Notes: generated by a model from the letters alone, not told the origin. A stretch of 64,000 bases of DNA from Ascarosepion bandense (GCA_037127315.1 JBBBDQ010001124.1:3211501-3275500), one strand, 5' to 3'; positions 42,537-54,146 are shown, counted from the first letter of the stretch. Translations and numbers: made by a program.

Positions 42537-43240
42537 ATGGCGACAGAGAAATGTTTTTGTGAAGTGTCGCCGACACCCGCAGTTTACAACAGGAATATAG
42601 ATTTTAGAAATGCAACTTTAGAGGCAGGTACTTTGTTGGTCAGGCCCTGGACAACGATTCCAGTTATACTTTCTGAAGATGTGGACAAAGATAGCGAAGT
42701 ACGGAGTCTTTTAAAAGATGACCACCAAACAAGGTTTTTCTGTCCTGATCATCCGAATGCGAACAACAAACCAGACTTTCAGTCGGAACACAAACTTTCT
42801 ATATCCTCTACAAGTAGCTGTAATGACAACAATGACAATTTTAGTAAGTTTCCTAATAAAGGATCTGAAGACTTATCGAGCAATTACTCTTCGGAGATTG
42901 TTCGAAGAAGACAACGAATTTGTTCCTGGTTCTACGGGTGGGGAAATGGGTTGCTTACGGCTCTTTTTCTGTTCGGATGTGCCTTCCTACTTACTTTTCT
43001 TTTGGGACTACTGATCGGATATTATGTCAATGTGGGAGAGAAACTCGATAGCTCTCAGGAACAATCTTCTATGGTTGTTTCCAATGAAGATAATACCAAA
43101 GATGACGATGGGACTGCTACCGAAAACTGTTATCAGACCCACCAATTTCACCGGAGATGTAAACCTGACCCTCGTTTGGATTCTATACATGGAAATATAA
43201 TGTATTATGTCAATGGAGATCGAATGACTGACTACATAAG
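42537..43240 (+). CDS. First coding exon of a type II membrane protein
   Basis: The ATG at 42537 has A at -3 and G at +4. 704 coding bases run to AAG|GTTAGT at 43240/43241, a good splice donor leaving phase 2; after it the frame fills with Lys and stops. The encoded 234 residues have an acidic Ser-rich cytoplasmic tail of about 130 residues, an Arg-rich stop-transfer 'EIVRRRQRICSWFY', one membrane segment 'LLTALFLFGCAFLLTFLLGL', then a luminal stalk with Cys and an end 'IHGNIMYYVNGDRMTDYI'. No cleavable signal, so type II. The layout (basic anchor, stalk, helix beginning before the splice) would fit membrane metallopeptidases of the glutamate-carboxypeptidase/transferrin-receptor (M28B) type, but the catalytic exons are not in view; that identity is a guess. 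Balanced codon use and repeat-free sequence support a real exon. Confidence 0.85.
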
Positions 43241-44745
43241 GTTAGTATATCATTTTTATTTATTTATATGTTCAAAAGATAAAAAAAAAACTTTAATTTA
43301 AACAAAACTGTAAAGATCCCTGCTTTTACTGAGAGAAAGGCTTGTATTGAACTTGAACGAAAACGCGGGAGACAGATGGAGATAAACAGAAACTTGTAGG
43401 AAAAAAAATTTTACGAAGTAACTTTTTAGTTTATTTTTAGATTAAGATTTCTACACCTTTTTGTGTGTAATTGTTAGTCAATTGCGAGTATTTATTTTCA
43501 ATTATATACTAAATAAAATATTAACATTTTTAACTTTTGCAACGACTTCTTGGAACTTGAAAATTGAGTCAAAGAAATTTTAGTTAAATTTTTGGCCTAG
43601 CTAAGTCTGGCATAGGGGCCCATATTGTATTCTTTCGTGAGTGAGTATCGATCTTGAGTTTGTTAGATTATTATTATTATTATATTTTTTTTTTTGTAAA
43701 CCAAACCATTTTTTTTTTTTGATTGAATCAATGAGCAACCCCACCACAGCTGGTTGGGCGCTTTTGTTGCGCGAGTTTGTTTAGTTTATGAAACAAACAG
43801 TAAAACATTGGAAAAAAAAAAGTTGTCAATTAAACAATGTAACTCGCCATAGAGCAATGGTTAGCAAGCCGAATTCGATTATCCACTTTTGTGGGTTTAG
43901 GCTTACTTAAACTTCGTAAATTAAATGTTATTTTTGGAAAGTTTAAAGATGATGGGTTATCGAACCTAAAAAAGACCTTTTATTTTTTAACAATCATCGT
44001 AGCATCGCTAGTAAAATAATTAATAAAAAATTGGTAAAAATAAACAAAAAATCCATCTTATTTTTTTCTTTGATAAAACTTAAAGTAAATAAAAGAAGGT
44101 AATTTTTTTTTGTTCCCCGAAGGCCTTTACCCTTTCAAATCTTTCGAAAACATCTTTATTTCCGTGCAAAAGTAAATGCTGAACTCAAATCGATAATTGT
44201 TTATTGACGAAACCTCACTTTTTTCAATTTTACAACCAGAAAAATATCCAACTTCTTTTCGCTGTTTATCTCACCCCGTAACCACGGTTCAAAACATGTT
44301 ATTCACTGCTGAATGACTTCACGCGTAGTTTGGCGATTTTTCGACCAATTTGCCTTTCTTTTTGCTATTCATGCGCGGAAATTGAGTTCCAAACCCAATC
44401 AAATCGCGGACTACCATTTTTTTTTTTAGTATGAGTCAACGTATGAATGAATTGAAAAAAAAAAAACAAAGCTAATTTTTATTTTCAAAGAAAAATGAAA
44501 CTGACAGTAATTCTTTAAATCTGATATTATTTCTTATCTACTAGGTACCGGCAAAGCAAAGTAGATGTTTTTCTTATGGAAGCAAAAAACAAAAAAAACA
44601 TGTGTGTGGGGGGGGGGGGCGAACCTTTACGACCGGCAACCCTTCCCCTGAATTATTTTGCTTTTCAAACACTATATTTCCGAAACGGTCTTTTTCATTA
44701 ATTTCCTACAAGTTTTGGAGGGAAAAAAGGCAGCAACTCGTTATA
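43241..44745 (+). other. Start of presumed first intron
   Basis: AT-rich with poly(T)/poly(A) runs and no open frame resembling a downstream exon. A weak tRNA-like head (43845-43900, 'AGAGCAATGGTTAGCAAGCC') is visible. Confidence 0.5.
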
Positions 44746-44749
44746 GTCT

Positions 44750-46162
44750 TTTACTCGACCCCAAAGCGAGTAGTCCAAAATGGGGGATCGATTTACTAGA
44801 ACGTTGTACGAGAAACTGAGCACCCCCTAAAAATCTTTAAATATTGAATTTTTTCCAATTATTATTATTACTATTATTATTATTATTTTTTGCTAATCTG
44901 AAAGTTAAGGGTCTAATCGGTAAGAATGCACTGGAAAAAAAAAATAATAAAAAAAAAAAAAATAACGGCGCGGGGTGCCGGTCGTACAGGTCCGCCAAAA
45001 AAAACAAAAACAAAGAACACTAAAATTTACCAAGAATCAGAAAATTATCTGATGTAACTTGTAAGTTTCAACACTTTCTCTTTCATTTCAGTAACAAATG
45101 TAATTGTTTACTGTAAGTGTACCGAAACGGAATGCATAGGTTATTCAGAAAACTTTGCAGGGTGAGAGGCGGTCACCCACCTTCCATTCGATACATTGTG
45201 AATGTGAATACTTTTTTTTTTTTTAAATTAGAAGATGACGACAAACCTCTCTCTTTTTTTTTTTTTTTACACCCTATGAAGTTACAATATAGCTGAAAGA
45301 TAGTTCAGAAGTTAAGACATTAATATGAAATCGAAAAATCTTGAAAATATTTCTTGAAACCTTAAATTCAATAAAAACAAAAAGTGATGCGGACCTGAAG
45401 AAGAATACTACCCCCCCCCCCCCTAAATTTGTTGTTTTTCTTTTCTGTGCAATCTTATCGATTACAGTACACCAAACTTTCCGAATGACAAAAAAAAAAA
45501 AATTGGAAAATTTTAATATTTGAACAATTGGGGGGGGGGGCTCAGTTTCTCATACAACGTTTTAGTAAAATCGATCCTCCATTTTGGAATCACTCGTCGG
45601 TACGATATTACCGCCACCTGTAAATTGTTTATCATTTTCTCTTTTTTACTTTTTTCACTACAATCTTATCGATTAAACCCTAAACTTTCCGAGTGACCAA
45701 AGAAATTTGTAAAAATTTCAATATTTAAACAATTTTACGGAGCTGGGTGGGGGTCAGTTTTTCATATAACCTATCGATTCTGCGCATATTTAACAACTGA
45801 ATCCTTTGCGAAATTTTTGAATAAAGCCATTCTTGGAGTTTCCAAGGAAGATGCCATCGTAAGGACTGAAGAAAACCTGAAAAAGACAAAAAAAAAAGAA
45901 AAAAAAACAACCCCCCCCCCCCAAAAAAAAAATGAAACAAAGCGACCCCAACGCGAGTGGTTCCAAAATGGAGGATCGATTTACTAGAGAACGTTGTATG
46001 AGAAAAATTGCTTAAATATTGAAATTTTTCAAAATGTTCTTTTGATAATCGGAAACTCTATGAAATAATCGATAAGACTGCGCTGAAAAAAGTAAAAAAA
46101 AAAAAAATTAAAAACAACAAATTTAAAGGTAGTGGCAGTCTCCTTTAGGTCCGCCAAAAAAG
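44750..46162. repeat. Four-copy inverted repeat cluster, ~220 bp unit
   Basis: Copies: A plus (44750-44999), B minus (about 45372-45605), C minus (about 45600-45770) and D plus (45945-46162). Shared landmarks are 'ccaaaatggaggatcgattt', 'aacgttgtatgagaaa', 'aaatattgaaatttt', 'cggaaagtttagg', 'aatcgataagattgc' and 'aggtccgccaaaaaa'. Poly(C)/poly(G) runs of 10-13 bases (44610, 45412, 45531, 45911) punctuate it. No TIRs or coding sequence. Confidence 0.8.
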
Positions 46163-46659
46163 TGAGTTCATATAGTCATACTTAACTTGCATAAGAACAC
46201 ATTTTTTATTTTACTTAGAGAGTTGATGGGGGGATTTATTAATTACATTAAATCATTACAATGAATATTGAATCAATGAATTTTATTTTGTTTTTGAAAA
46301 ATTTACTTGTAATTTTTCAGTGCGATTTTGAAAATCTCCCGGTTGTTCATAACAAAAGACTATATTTTATCTTTGTAAATGAAAACTGAAGTTAGAACAA
46401 TTAGATTCACTTTTAGTTTTATTTAAAAAAATAATTTTATTTTCATAACTGATATCTTCTTTTAAATTATGTTAAAATCTTTGGAGATAACCTTCTATTG
46501 ATTGAGTTATTTTTTTTTTTTGTCAGTTCCGTCGTATATTTTTTCTTTTTAGCATTTCAAGTATTTCAAAATTGGAATAGAGATTTACATTGATGATGAT
46601 GATGATATAGCAAAAACTGACTCTGTGGAAAAAAAACTGCTAAGAAGTGAAGCTGAGCA

Positions 46660-46756
46660 GTACGAAAGAAAGAGAGAAAGGAAGGAGAGAGAAAGAAAGA
46701 AAAGAAAGAGAGAGAAAGGAAGGAGAGAAAGAAAGAAAGGAGAGAGAGAGAGAGAT
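46660..46756. repeat. Purine-rich (GAAA/GAGA)n tract
   Basis: About 97 bp of nearly uninterrupted purine (GAAAGAGAGAAAGGAAGGAG-like). The Leu/Ser/Phe frames on the other strand are artefacts. Confidence 0.85.
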
Positions 46757-46759
46757 AAC

Positions 46760-47765
46760 CCAAGCCAGTTGTGATGGCTCAAAAGCACACTTGGTTTGAA
46801 AACAGTTTAAAAAAATTAAAAGGGGAATACATGTTCATTTTCTGTTGAGAAGTACATTTTTCTTAATGAGACTTACAATAAATTGGCGCAAATGAAATAA
46901 ACAGTAACACAATTTACTCAGGTGTGAAATCTGAAAGAAACTTTCATTTATTAAATGAAATGACATAAAAAATAAGAATAGCACAGAATACAAAATTTTC
47001 TCTTGTGCACTTTCCGTTGAGAAAGTTGACAATTCACAGGCATTGCTGGGTTTCTAGTTTGTTAAACAATGATTCAGATTTACAAATTGAGAAGAGATTT
47101 TATTTTAATGTTCATAGAAAAATTCAAGATCAGGTTTTTTAATAGCTCTTTCACAAACAACTTTACAGAAAGATAATCATCATCATCTCTCTCTAAACTT
47201 TTCTCCTTTTTTCCCCTCCTGTTAGTTTTTCTAATAGATTTTTTCAGCATCATTGTTGTAATGTTGTTGGTGATGGCTTATTTAGTTTTTTCTTTTATTC
47301 AGATTCCAAAACCAGCCATCTTACTTGAGAATGCTTCTTTTTGTCTGAAAGCCAAACTTCTTTAAAGTTCAAACACAAAATCAGTTGTAAATCGAATCAG
47401 AAATTCGATACTATCGTCACTTATAGTCATAATTAACTTTTCTCGTTGTTTAAAAAAAAAAAATCATAAAATGTATCTCTTTAAGTGACTAAGTCTGTTG
47501 TATTTTTTAAATTTAATTATTTTTATTTTTTACATTTCTTTTTGGTCGCATAAATTTTTATAGTTTTCAAGTGATTTCAAAAAAATTTTTTTTTTTTTTT
47601 TTACATGTTTTTGCCCAAATGGTGGTTGAATGAACTTTATACCTTTTTTACCTGAACAATAAAGAAAATTTAAAAGCTAGTTGAAATTTATTCATTGATT
47701 CATTGTTTTTAATGTCCTTTCCTGTTAAAATATTTAACTGCACTGAATGGAGGTCCTTAAAAATG
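46760..47765. other. Intronic/intergenic, nothing annotated
   Basis: AT-rich with A- and T-runs (47453, 47586); no motif-bearing frame. Confidence 0.5.
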
Positions 47766-47816
47766 CCCCTAGATATGGACAGGGAAATGAGAACAATCCA
47801 CCCCCATACATTAAAT

Positions 47817-48190
47817 CAGTGGTTCTCAAACTTTTTTCTCTGAGCCCTGTTTTCACAAGAAAAATTTGCTTGTGCCTCACTGAATTTTATGTGATAAAAA
47901 GTAAATTTAAAAATAAGAGTTAAAGAGAAATAGCCAGAACATTATCATTGATAACTCTCTTCCAATTTGCAAACCCTAGTCACTATATTCTTAATGCTTG
48001 ATACAATGCAAAAGTATCATTCAATAATTATTTATGACTATTTATACTGGGACACTTGCATACAAATAATCTAATCCATAATAATATTTTAAATTTTGAA
48101 ATCATTTATTTTTGGTAGATAAATCTTTTGATTTTTTTTTAATCATTCTGTTGCCCCTATGAGGCTTGCCACACTGTTTTGGAATCACAG
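47817..48190. mobile_element. hAT-like MITE, 374 bp
   Basis: The left end 'CAGTGGTTCTCAAACTTTTT' and the right end 'GTTTTGGAATCACAG' are imperfect inverted repeats of the common hAT (CAGTGGTTCTCAA) type. It is flanked by a 50 bp direct repeat of host sequence (47771-47816 and 48195-48240), much longer than an 8 bp target duplication. The candidate 8-mers next to the ends (CATTAAAT / CTCTAGAT) match only 5 of 8. Confidence 0.7.
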
Positions 48191-48937
48191 CTCTAGATAC
48201 AGTAAGTGAAATGAGAACAATCCACTCTTATACATTAAATAAAGGTTTCAGTTTGAATTTCCCTTAAGGTTATCCAGATTGAAAGACACCTGAAGGTGGG
48301 AGGATGCAACGCTTGAAATATGATAACAAAGTAGCGGATGTTCATCAAAATGTAAATAATTTAAATGATAGTGATAACTCCTCATCTCGGATGTCTAGGC
48401 AAAAAGCAAAAATTTCTTTCAAAATAAAGAAGTGGTCATTATTTGCTACTTGGTCTTTATGATCTTCCAAAGCTGATCAATTGTTTAGGGAACGTCTATC
48501 ATTCATTTTCCTCTTTACTATATCCCAACAATTTCCTTCAATATTCAGGCCAAGAAACTAATTTGTTCAATTTTTGAAAATTACAACCCTTTCCCTCCCT
48601 TATACAGTTCTGTTGAAAAAAAATTATGAATTTATATACATTTGAATTCACAGTGGGTTTGCAAGCAGGCATTTTTGGAAACTTTCCCAAGTAATATGTA
48701 GAACATCTAGTCCAAAGACTAATGTAGATGATAAGCATTATTAGTTTCAATGATTTTGACACAAAATAATAATGAAAATTATAAAGGATTTTCATATAAC
48801 AAATTATTTTGATATTATATTGGCAGTTTAATTATAAAAAATTGAATATTATAGTAATAGTTCTCACAGAAATTCCAATGTATAAAGATTTTAGATACCT
48901 TTAAAATAAGTTACACAAAAGAGGATCATCATTCATA

Positions 48938-48939
<2 letters not shown>

Positions 48940-48968
<29 letters not shown>

Positions 48969-49040
48969 ACCTAAAGAGCCAACCTTCCTTGAAGATCCGG
49001 TTAGGTGAAACCTTGGTAGGTTTGTTGGCTCTTCAGGTTA
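48940..49040. repeat. (TA)n followed by a 70 bp hairpin
   Basis: A TA run (48943-48968), then 'aacctaaagagccaac' (48967-48982) pairing with 'gttggctcttcaggtt' (49024-49039), with an inner 'ccggttaggtgaaac' loop. An isolated hairpin of unknown nature. Confidence 0.65.
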
Positions 49041-49229
49041 TTTACTTTTTTTGTTCTGCTTATATATTGAGCGCTTTTTTGTTATACATTACTCGTCTCG
49101 GGTCTTTTCTTTGGGTTACGTACTTTGACTGATGTTCACGTACTTAGCTCTTTCTTTTTTTACAACCATTTTTTCCTTCTGCATATATACTTGGAGGGTT
49201 TCTCGAAACAAGTATAGTGATAACTTTAC

Positions 49230-49232
<3 letters not shown>

Positions 49233-49273
<41 letters not shown>
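49233..49273. repeat. (TA)n microsatellite
   Basis: About twenty TA units; the open frame across it is not a gene. Confidence 0.9.
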
Positions 49274-49277
<4 letters not shown>

Positions 49278-49289
49278 TGAGACAACACC

Positions 49290-49735
49290 CAGAGGCGACA
49301 GTCTATTTAATGGTAAATTAAATCATAAAACCATGTGTGTTATGTTTTTGCTGGACCTTTTATGTGGACAGGTCAGTGATGTATTGTGGGTTGTCTATTA
49401 TTGTGTTGTTCTAAGTTATTTTGGTGGCTATTGTTTAATTTATTTGTTCTGGTCTGGGGACATAATTATAGCTATTTTTTCCTCCAGGTAGAATTCAGAA
49501 TTTTTTGATTGATTGTTTGTAGGCTGATGTTCTTTTTCTTATTTTTTATTATAACTTGGTTTCTATGTGTTATAACGATTATATGTCTTGTTAGGCACTT
49601 GCTGTCAAGTCTGTAAGAAATATATTGGAGTTTGATTCCAACAGGCTTTTTCTAGACTCACTGGAGTTCTTTATTTAAGCATCTAGATTATTCCATTTAT
49701 TCACTGAAGGTGTGTTATTTGCTTCACAACACCCT
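49290..49735 (-). repeat. Candidate 3' LTR of Gypsy-3
   Basis: Reading minus across the long-TIR transposon, Gypsy-3 coding sequence ends near 52780. The joined flank then gives a purine run (AAAGAGAGGGGGAGGG) followed by TGTTGTGAAGCAAATAAC starting at about 49735, exactly a polypurine tract and a TG-starting LTR. The other LTR was not located, so the far end is a guess. Confidence 0.45.
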
Positions 49736-49748
49736 CCCCCTCTCTTTA

Positions 49749-50255
49749 GGGTCATTCCATGTCAAATCATCCAGACCTCGACACCCTTACGTCTCAGATT
49801 TTTTTCAAATTTTCACCATATGTTGGTATCATAGAAACTAGAAAATCCTGAAAATTTGAGCGTCTAACTCTAAGCGGTTCCGGAAATATCGCACTTTTAG
49901 TATTTTATGAAAATCGTGTTTTGTTGCAAATTTCCGCCATTTTGAATTTACATTTTTGGGCATAAATCCATTTCTAGACAAGGTTCAGTCTTGAAAATTT
50001 GCACTAAAATGGTTTTCCACATGAGGAATCCAAAAATCATATCTAAAACCTCTGAAAATGAACTGTTTTTGAGTTATTGAACTTTTAAGCCGAGGTTTGG
50101 GTATTGGTCTCGTGCGTCCCAAAAAAACATGTGGCACTATGGGAAATTGAATTTTTTTTGTTTCTACACATTCTTGATAGTCTGAACTTGAATTCCTCCA
50201 AAAATGGTGTTTGGTTCTTTTCTCGTTAGCTCACAATTGAACCTCAAAGATGGGC
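49749..50255. repeat. Left terminal inverted repeat
   Basis: 507 bp, matching the reverse complement of 52186-52701 to the base 'acctcaaagatgggc'. Includes 'gcggttccggaaatatcgca' and 'cccaaaaaaacatgtggcac'. The minus-strand frame at 50231-50446 starts inside it and is not supported. Confidence 0.95.
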
Positions 50256-50959
50256 AGTTTCAGGGGCCTCACTTCAGACAGAGCTGTGTACAAGGAGTCA
50301 CTTGACTTCATCACAAACAGGAAAACTTGAATTTTATTTTGACTTGCTGTTCCTTTAAGAAGTGGTATTACTGCTTTCTGATGTTTCTCTAAGTTGGATG
50401 AAACTATTTTGTTTGATGCAAGGGTGCAAGTAGCAGGTAAAGCCATGTAACCGGATAAGGACGAAAGGAATAAAGAAGAATTAATCTTTAATTATATTTA
50501 AATTTATCTCTTAAATTATTTGCAATATAGAATTCAATATGTTTCCATTCTGTATGAACAACTTCTATATTGCATCCTGTAACCACCAGAAGTTTTCTAA
50601 GCCATTCACAAATAATGTCTATTTCATAATTTACAAAATGGATCAGTTCTCTTTTACATTCTGTCATGATTGTACATGAATACCTTAATGAAGCTTTTCA
50701 CTGCATCTTCAGTATTTAGTTATATTTGTTCCCAACAGATTTTGAAATTTTGACTCCCATTCTTTTTCAAGATAAAACTTAATTCACATTTTTCTCGTAT
50801 TGTAGAATGTTTTGTAAAAAATGAATTTAGTTTAAGAAGTATATAATAATATTTAAAAATTCATTTAAATATTTTTATCAATAATAGCCTAGAAATTAAA
50901 AAAACAGTTTAAATGATTTTATATGTAATAAAATTATATTCTATCAGTTTCTCATTCAG

Positions 50960-51898
50960 AATGAGATACAAAGTTTTCACTGGAGCAAAGAGTACTGCAC
51001 TCTTCACCCCCTTGTAATATACTACAAAGACAAAGATGGATTTCTACAACATCATTCGCTATGTTTTATCTCTGATGACAATACACATGACACTTGCTTT
51101 GTTCACAAAATACAGACCATGATGACAGATTTCATCAAACAACATCTCACAGGTATCAACAAAATCTACTATGCTTCAGATGGTTGTGGTGCCCAATATA
51201 AGAATTTTAAAAACTTTCTTAATCTGTGCTTTCACAAAGATGATTATGGTATCGATGCTGAGTGGATATTTTTTGCAACCAGCCATGGAAAATCCCCTTG
51301 TGATGGGATTGGTGGTGCTGTTAAACGGCATGCAGCAAAGCGAAGCTTGCAGAGACCATTGAACAACCAGATTCTAACTTACAAAGCATTACTGGAAGTG
51401 TGCCAAGCAGAAATGAAGTCCATTGTGTTCTTTGGAATTGACAAGGAAGACATGGTTGAGGTGAGGAATAGAATGAAGAAGAGGTTTGTGGATGGGAAAA
51501 CAGTACCCGGGACGAGAAGTAGCCATCACTTTGTTCCACAATCAGGATGCAAGATTGGACACAAACTCTGTAGTGAGGATGAATCCTTTGTTGATATTCA
51601 CGACTTTAAAATCCTCACTCATGTTGACATTGGAGATATTGCTCCTTCAACATATATAACATGTGTGTACAACTCATTCTGGTGGGTCGGATTGGTGCAG
51701 AAAGTAAACCTCAATGAAGGTGATGTTGATGTTCAGTTCATGCACCCCCATGGTCCACGTAAAATATTCAACTGGCCTTCCAATGCTGACCAGTGTCCTG
51801 TTCTTTCAAAAACATCATTTGTAGCATCCATGTACCTACAACAAACTCAAGTGGAAGGAGCTTTACTATTTCTGACGAGGATTATGATAAAACTGTGA
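50960..51898 (+). CDS. Transposase-like ORF of the long-TIR element (C-terminal exon)
   Basis: Continuous plus-strand frame of about 313 codons. It opens upstream of the first ATG (51119): 'NEIQSFHWSKEYCTLHPLVI', 'YYKDKDGFLQHHSLCFISDD' precede 'MMTDFIKQHLTGINKIYYAS'. The segment after a CAG acceptor-like site ('tctcattcag', 50950-50959) suggests that this is the last exon of a longer gene. Core motifs are 'YASDGCGAQYKNFKNFLNLC', 'WIFFATSHGKSPCDGIGGAV' and 'KRHAAKRSLQRP', a conserved block I associate with an uncharacterised metazoan transposon-linked protein family. The Asp in SDG and Asp in CDG are plausible metal ligands (inference). No internal stop, unlike every other element gene here. 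Confidence 0.8.
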   Translation, partial: NEIQSFHWSKEYCTLHPLVIYYKDKDGFLQHHSLCFISDDNTHDTCFVHKIQTMMTDFIKQHLTGINKIYYASDGCGAQYKNFKNFLNLCFHKDDYGIDAEWIFFATSHGKSPCDGIGGAVKRHAAKRSLQRPLNNQILTYKALLEVCQAEMKSIVFFGIDKEDMVEVRNRMKKRFVDGKTVPGTRSSHHFVPQSGCKIGHKLCSEDESFVDIHDFKILTHVDIGDIAPSTYITCVYNSFWWVGLVQKVNLNEGDVDVQFMHPHGPRKIFNWPSNADQCPVLSKTSFVASMYLQQTQVEGALLFLTRIMIKL

Positions 51899-52185
51899 CA
51901 GCATATGTTGCCTTACACTCATAAGATGTTGTGTTGTCTTGATAGTTTTTGACTTTAATGTACTATCATACCACATACGCACTCGGCATAGGTACTGTTT
52001 CTTAGTATCCATATCCCCTGCATTGATTACCAGAAAAATGGGCTTCTGTTCTTTCTTCCCAAGTTCACAATTAAACCTAAAAAATGGGTTAATCACATGA
52101 CAATTTTTATGGGTTCATAAATGCTGCAAATACATTGTATCCACACCACATGATGCAGTTAATTTGGGAATGTCCACTGTGATTG

Positions 52186-52701
52186 GCCCATCTTTGAGGT
52201 TCAATTGTGAGTTAACGAGAAAAGAACCAAACACCATTTTTGGAGGAATTCAAGTTCAGACTATCAAGAATGTGTAGAAACAAAAAAAATTCAATTTCCC
52301 ATAGTGCCACATGTTTTTTTGGGATGCGCGAGACCAATACCCAAACCTCGGCTTAAAAGTTCAATAACTCAAAAACAGTTCATTTTCAGAGGTTTTAGAT
52401 ATGATATTTGGATTCCTCATGTGGAAAACCATTTTAGTGCAAATTTTCAAGACTGAACCTTGTCTAGAAATGGACTTATGCCCAAAAATGTAAATTCAAA
52501 ATGGCGGAAATTTGCAACAAAACACGATTTTCATAAAATACTAAAAGTGCGATATTTCCGGAACCGCTTAGAGTTAGACGCTCAAATTTTCAGGATTTTC
52601 TAGTTTCTATGATACCAACATATGGTGAAAATTTGAAAAAAATCTGAGAGGTAAGGGTGTCAAAGATGTTTTTTTCTGGATGATTTGAGATGGAATTACC
52701 C
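52186..52701. repeat. Right terminal inverted repeat
   Basis: Partner of 49749-50255. A 10-base insertion-like difference near 52665 ('agatgtttttttctgg' against 'cctcgac') is the main disparity. Confidence 0.95.
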
Positions 52702-53329
52702 TTTAGAGATTTTTAATTTTATTTATTAGTGATCACTATCTCCTCTTTCTGGCAAGTTCACTAATGTACTTTGTATCTTTTATGTTTAGGATCAACCTTC
52801 AGTTTTTCTGTTTCCTGGAAACAGCATTGGTATGTTCAACAAATTCTTGGAGTGTAAGCACATCAAAAACATCATAGAACACTTTCAATAGTTCTTCCAT
52901 TCTTTTTGGTCTTTCTTTGGTAAATCTTTTCTTTAGGTGATTATAATGTCTTTTATGTTTCCAATTTTTTTCCTTTTACCTTGTATATCATCTTTCCAAT
53001 TTATGACATTATTATGCCGTCTTTCCACATTTCTTTCCCCTCTTTATCCATTCTGAAAATCACTTTTTTTGCCAATTTTGAAAAATATAGTGTCCTTTTT
53101 GTTATCCATTCGTATTCATTTTTTGACTTGGTAACAACTTGTTGACCATCAATTTAATTATTCTTGTCAATGTTAATTCTGCTGTTAACATGCTTGATAG
53201 TGTCTTGGGATTTAGTTTTATCCAGTAAACTCTAAAATTTTTATCATGCTTCATTTCTCACTTTTTCATGACTTGCTTTTTCAAAGTATTCACAAACTTA
53301 TCTGTTTGACCTTGAGTAATATGACAAGG

Positions 53330-53610
53330 TAGTGATATTTTCAATCAAGTGTTTCACAAAAATTTTTAAATTCAGGAGCAGTAAATTGTGTACTGCTATC
53401 TAAGACTAGGATGTCTGGAATGCATATCTTGCAGTTTGTGTGAAAAATTCACTGTCACCAAAGAAATAAAAATTTCAGGCCACTTAGTAAAGCTATTCAC
53501 TGTCATAAGATAATGTGATTCATTTATTGGACCTGCAAAATCTGTGTGTAATCTTGACCATGGAGTATCTGTCTTTGACCAAGGTTATAATTTTGTGGTT
53601 GGTGATTTTA
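53330..53610 (-). pseudogene. Gypsy-3 integrase core
   Basis: Minus-strand reading 'PWSRLHTDFAGPINESHYLM' (first catalytic Asp in HTDFAGP), 'TVNSFTKWPEIF', then after a shift 'IPDILVLDSSTQFTAPEFKN' (second Asp context, normally SDNG; here LDSS). Broken by frameshifts; function lost. Confidence 0.88.
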
Positions 53611-54146
53611 CTGCCATAGCACAATCTCTGTAGGCTTTTACAACTTTTTCAATGTCTTGATCCATTTTGGTCCAATATACATAGCTTCTCATAAGAGATT
53701 TCTTCCTTGAAAATGAAATTCATTTAATATTCACTTTGTAATTTATTATATATTACAACTCCTTGTGCAAACATCTGTACTTTGTTACATAGTGTTTAAG
53801 TCCGGATTGTATTATTTTTTTTTTTTTTAACTTTCTTTTAGTCGTTTTTTATTTCTGCAATAAACATGTCTTATTCTGCTTTTTCTTTTCTTTCTTCCAT
53901 GATAACTGGTAATTCCTATACTACATTCCATAATATATTTTTAATTTTTATTTCACTTATTAATGTTGCAATCAGAGTGTCTTCAAACAGTTAAGAATGT
54001 TTTGATATCAATCTTGATACAAACTCATCTGTATGTCCTGATTTTTTTTTTTCTTTTAGATGTTTGGTATTTAATCATAATTTAATAAGATGATACCTCA
54101 GTGTTCTAATTTATTTTCTGTATGCACAGGAATTTCTTTTTCCAAA

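Larger units (their letters stand above)
49749..52701 (+). mobile_element. DNA transposon with ~510 bp terminal inverted repeats
   Basis: Left TIR 49749-50255 and right TIR 52186-52701 are near-identical reverse complements, ending GGGTCATTCCATGTCAAATC and its counterpart GGGTAATTCCATCTCAAATC. TTTA directly flanks both ends (49745-49748 and 52702-52705), a 4 bp target duplication. The 1.9 kb interior carries a transposase-like ORF. The low TIR divergence (a few percent by eye) makes it one of the younger insertions here. It sits within Gypsy-3. Confidence 0.93.

Noticed and set aside
49132..49491. 119-residue hydrophobic frame
   Set aside because: Contains a (TA)n-encoded Tyr-Ile run and lies in a probable LTR.
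51866..52096. Minus-strand frame overlapping the end of the transposase-like ORF
   Set aside because: Overlaps the better supported plus-strand ORF and leads into the TIR; no recognisable domain.
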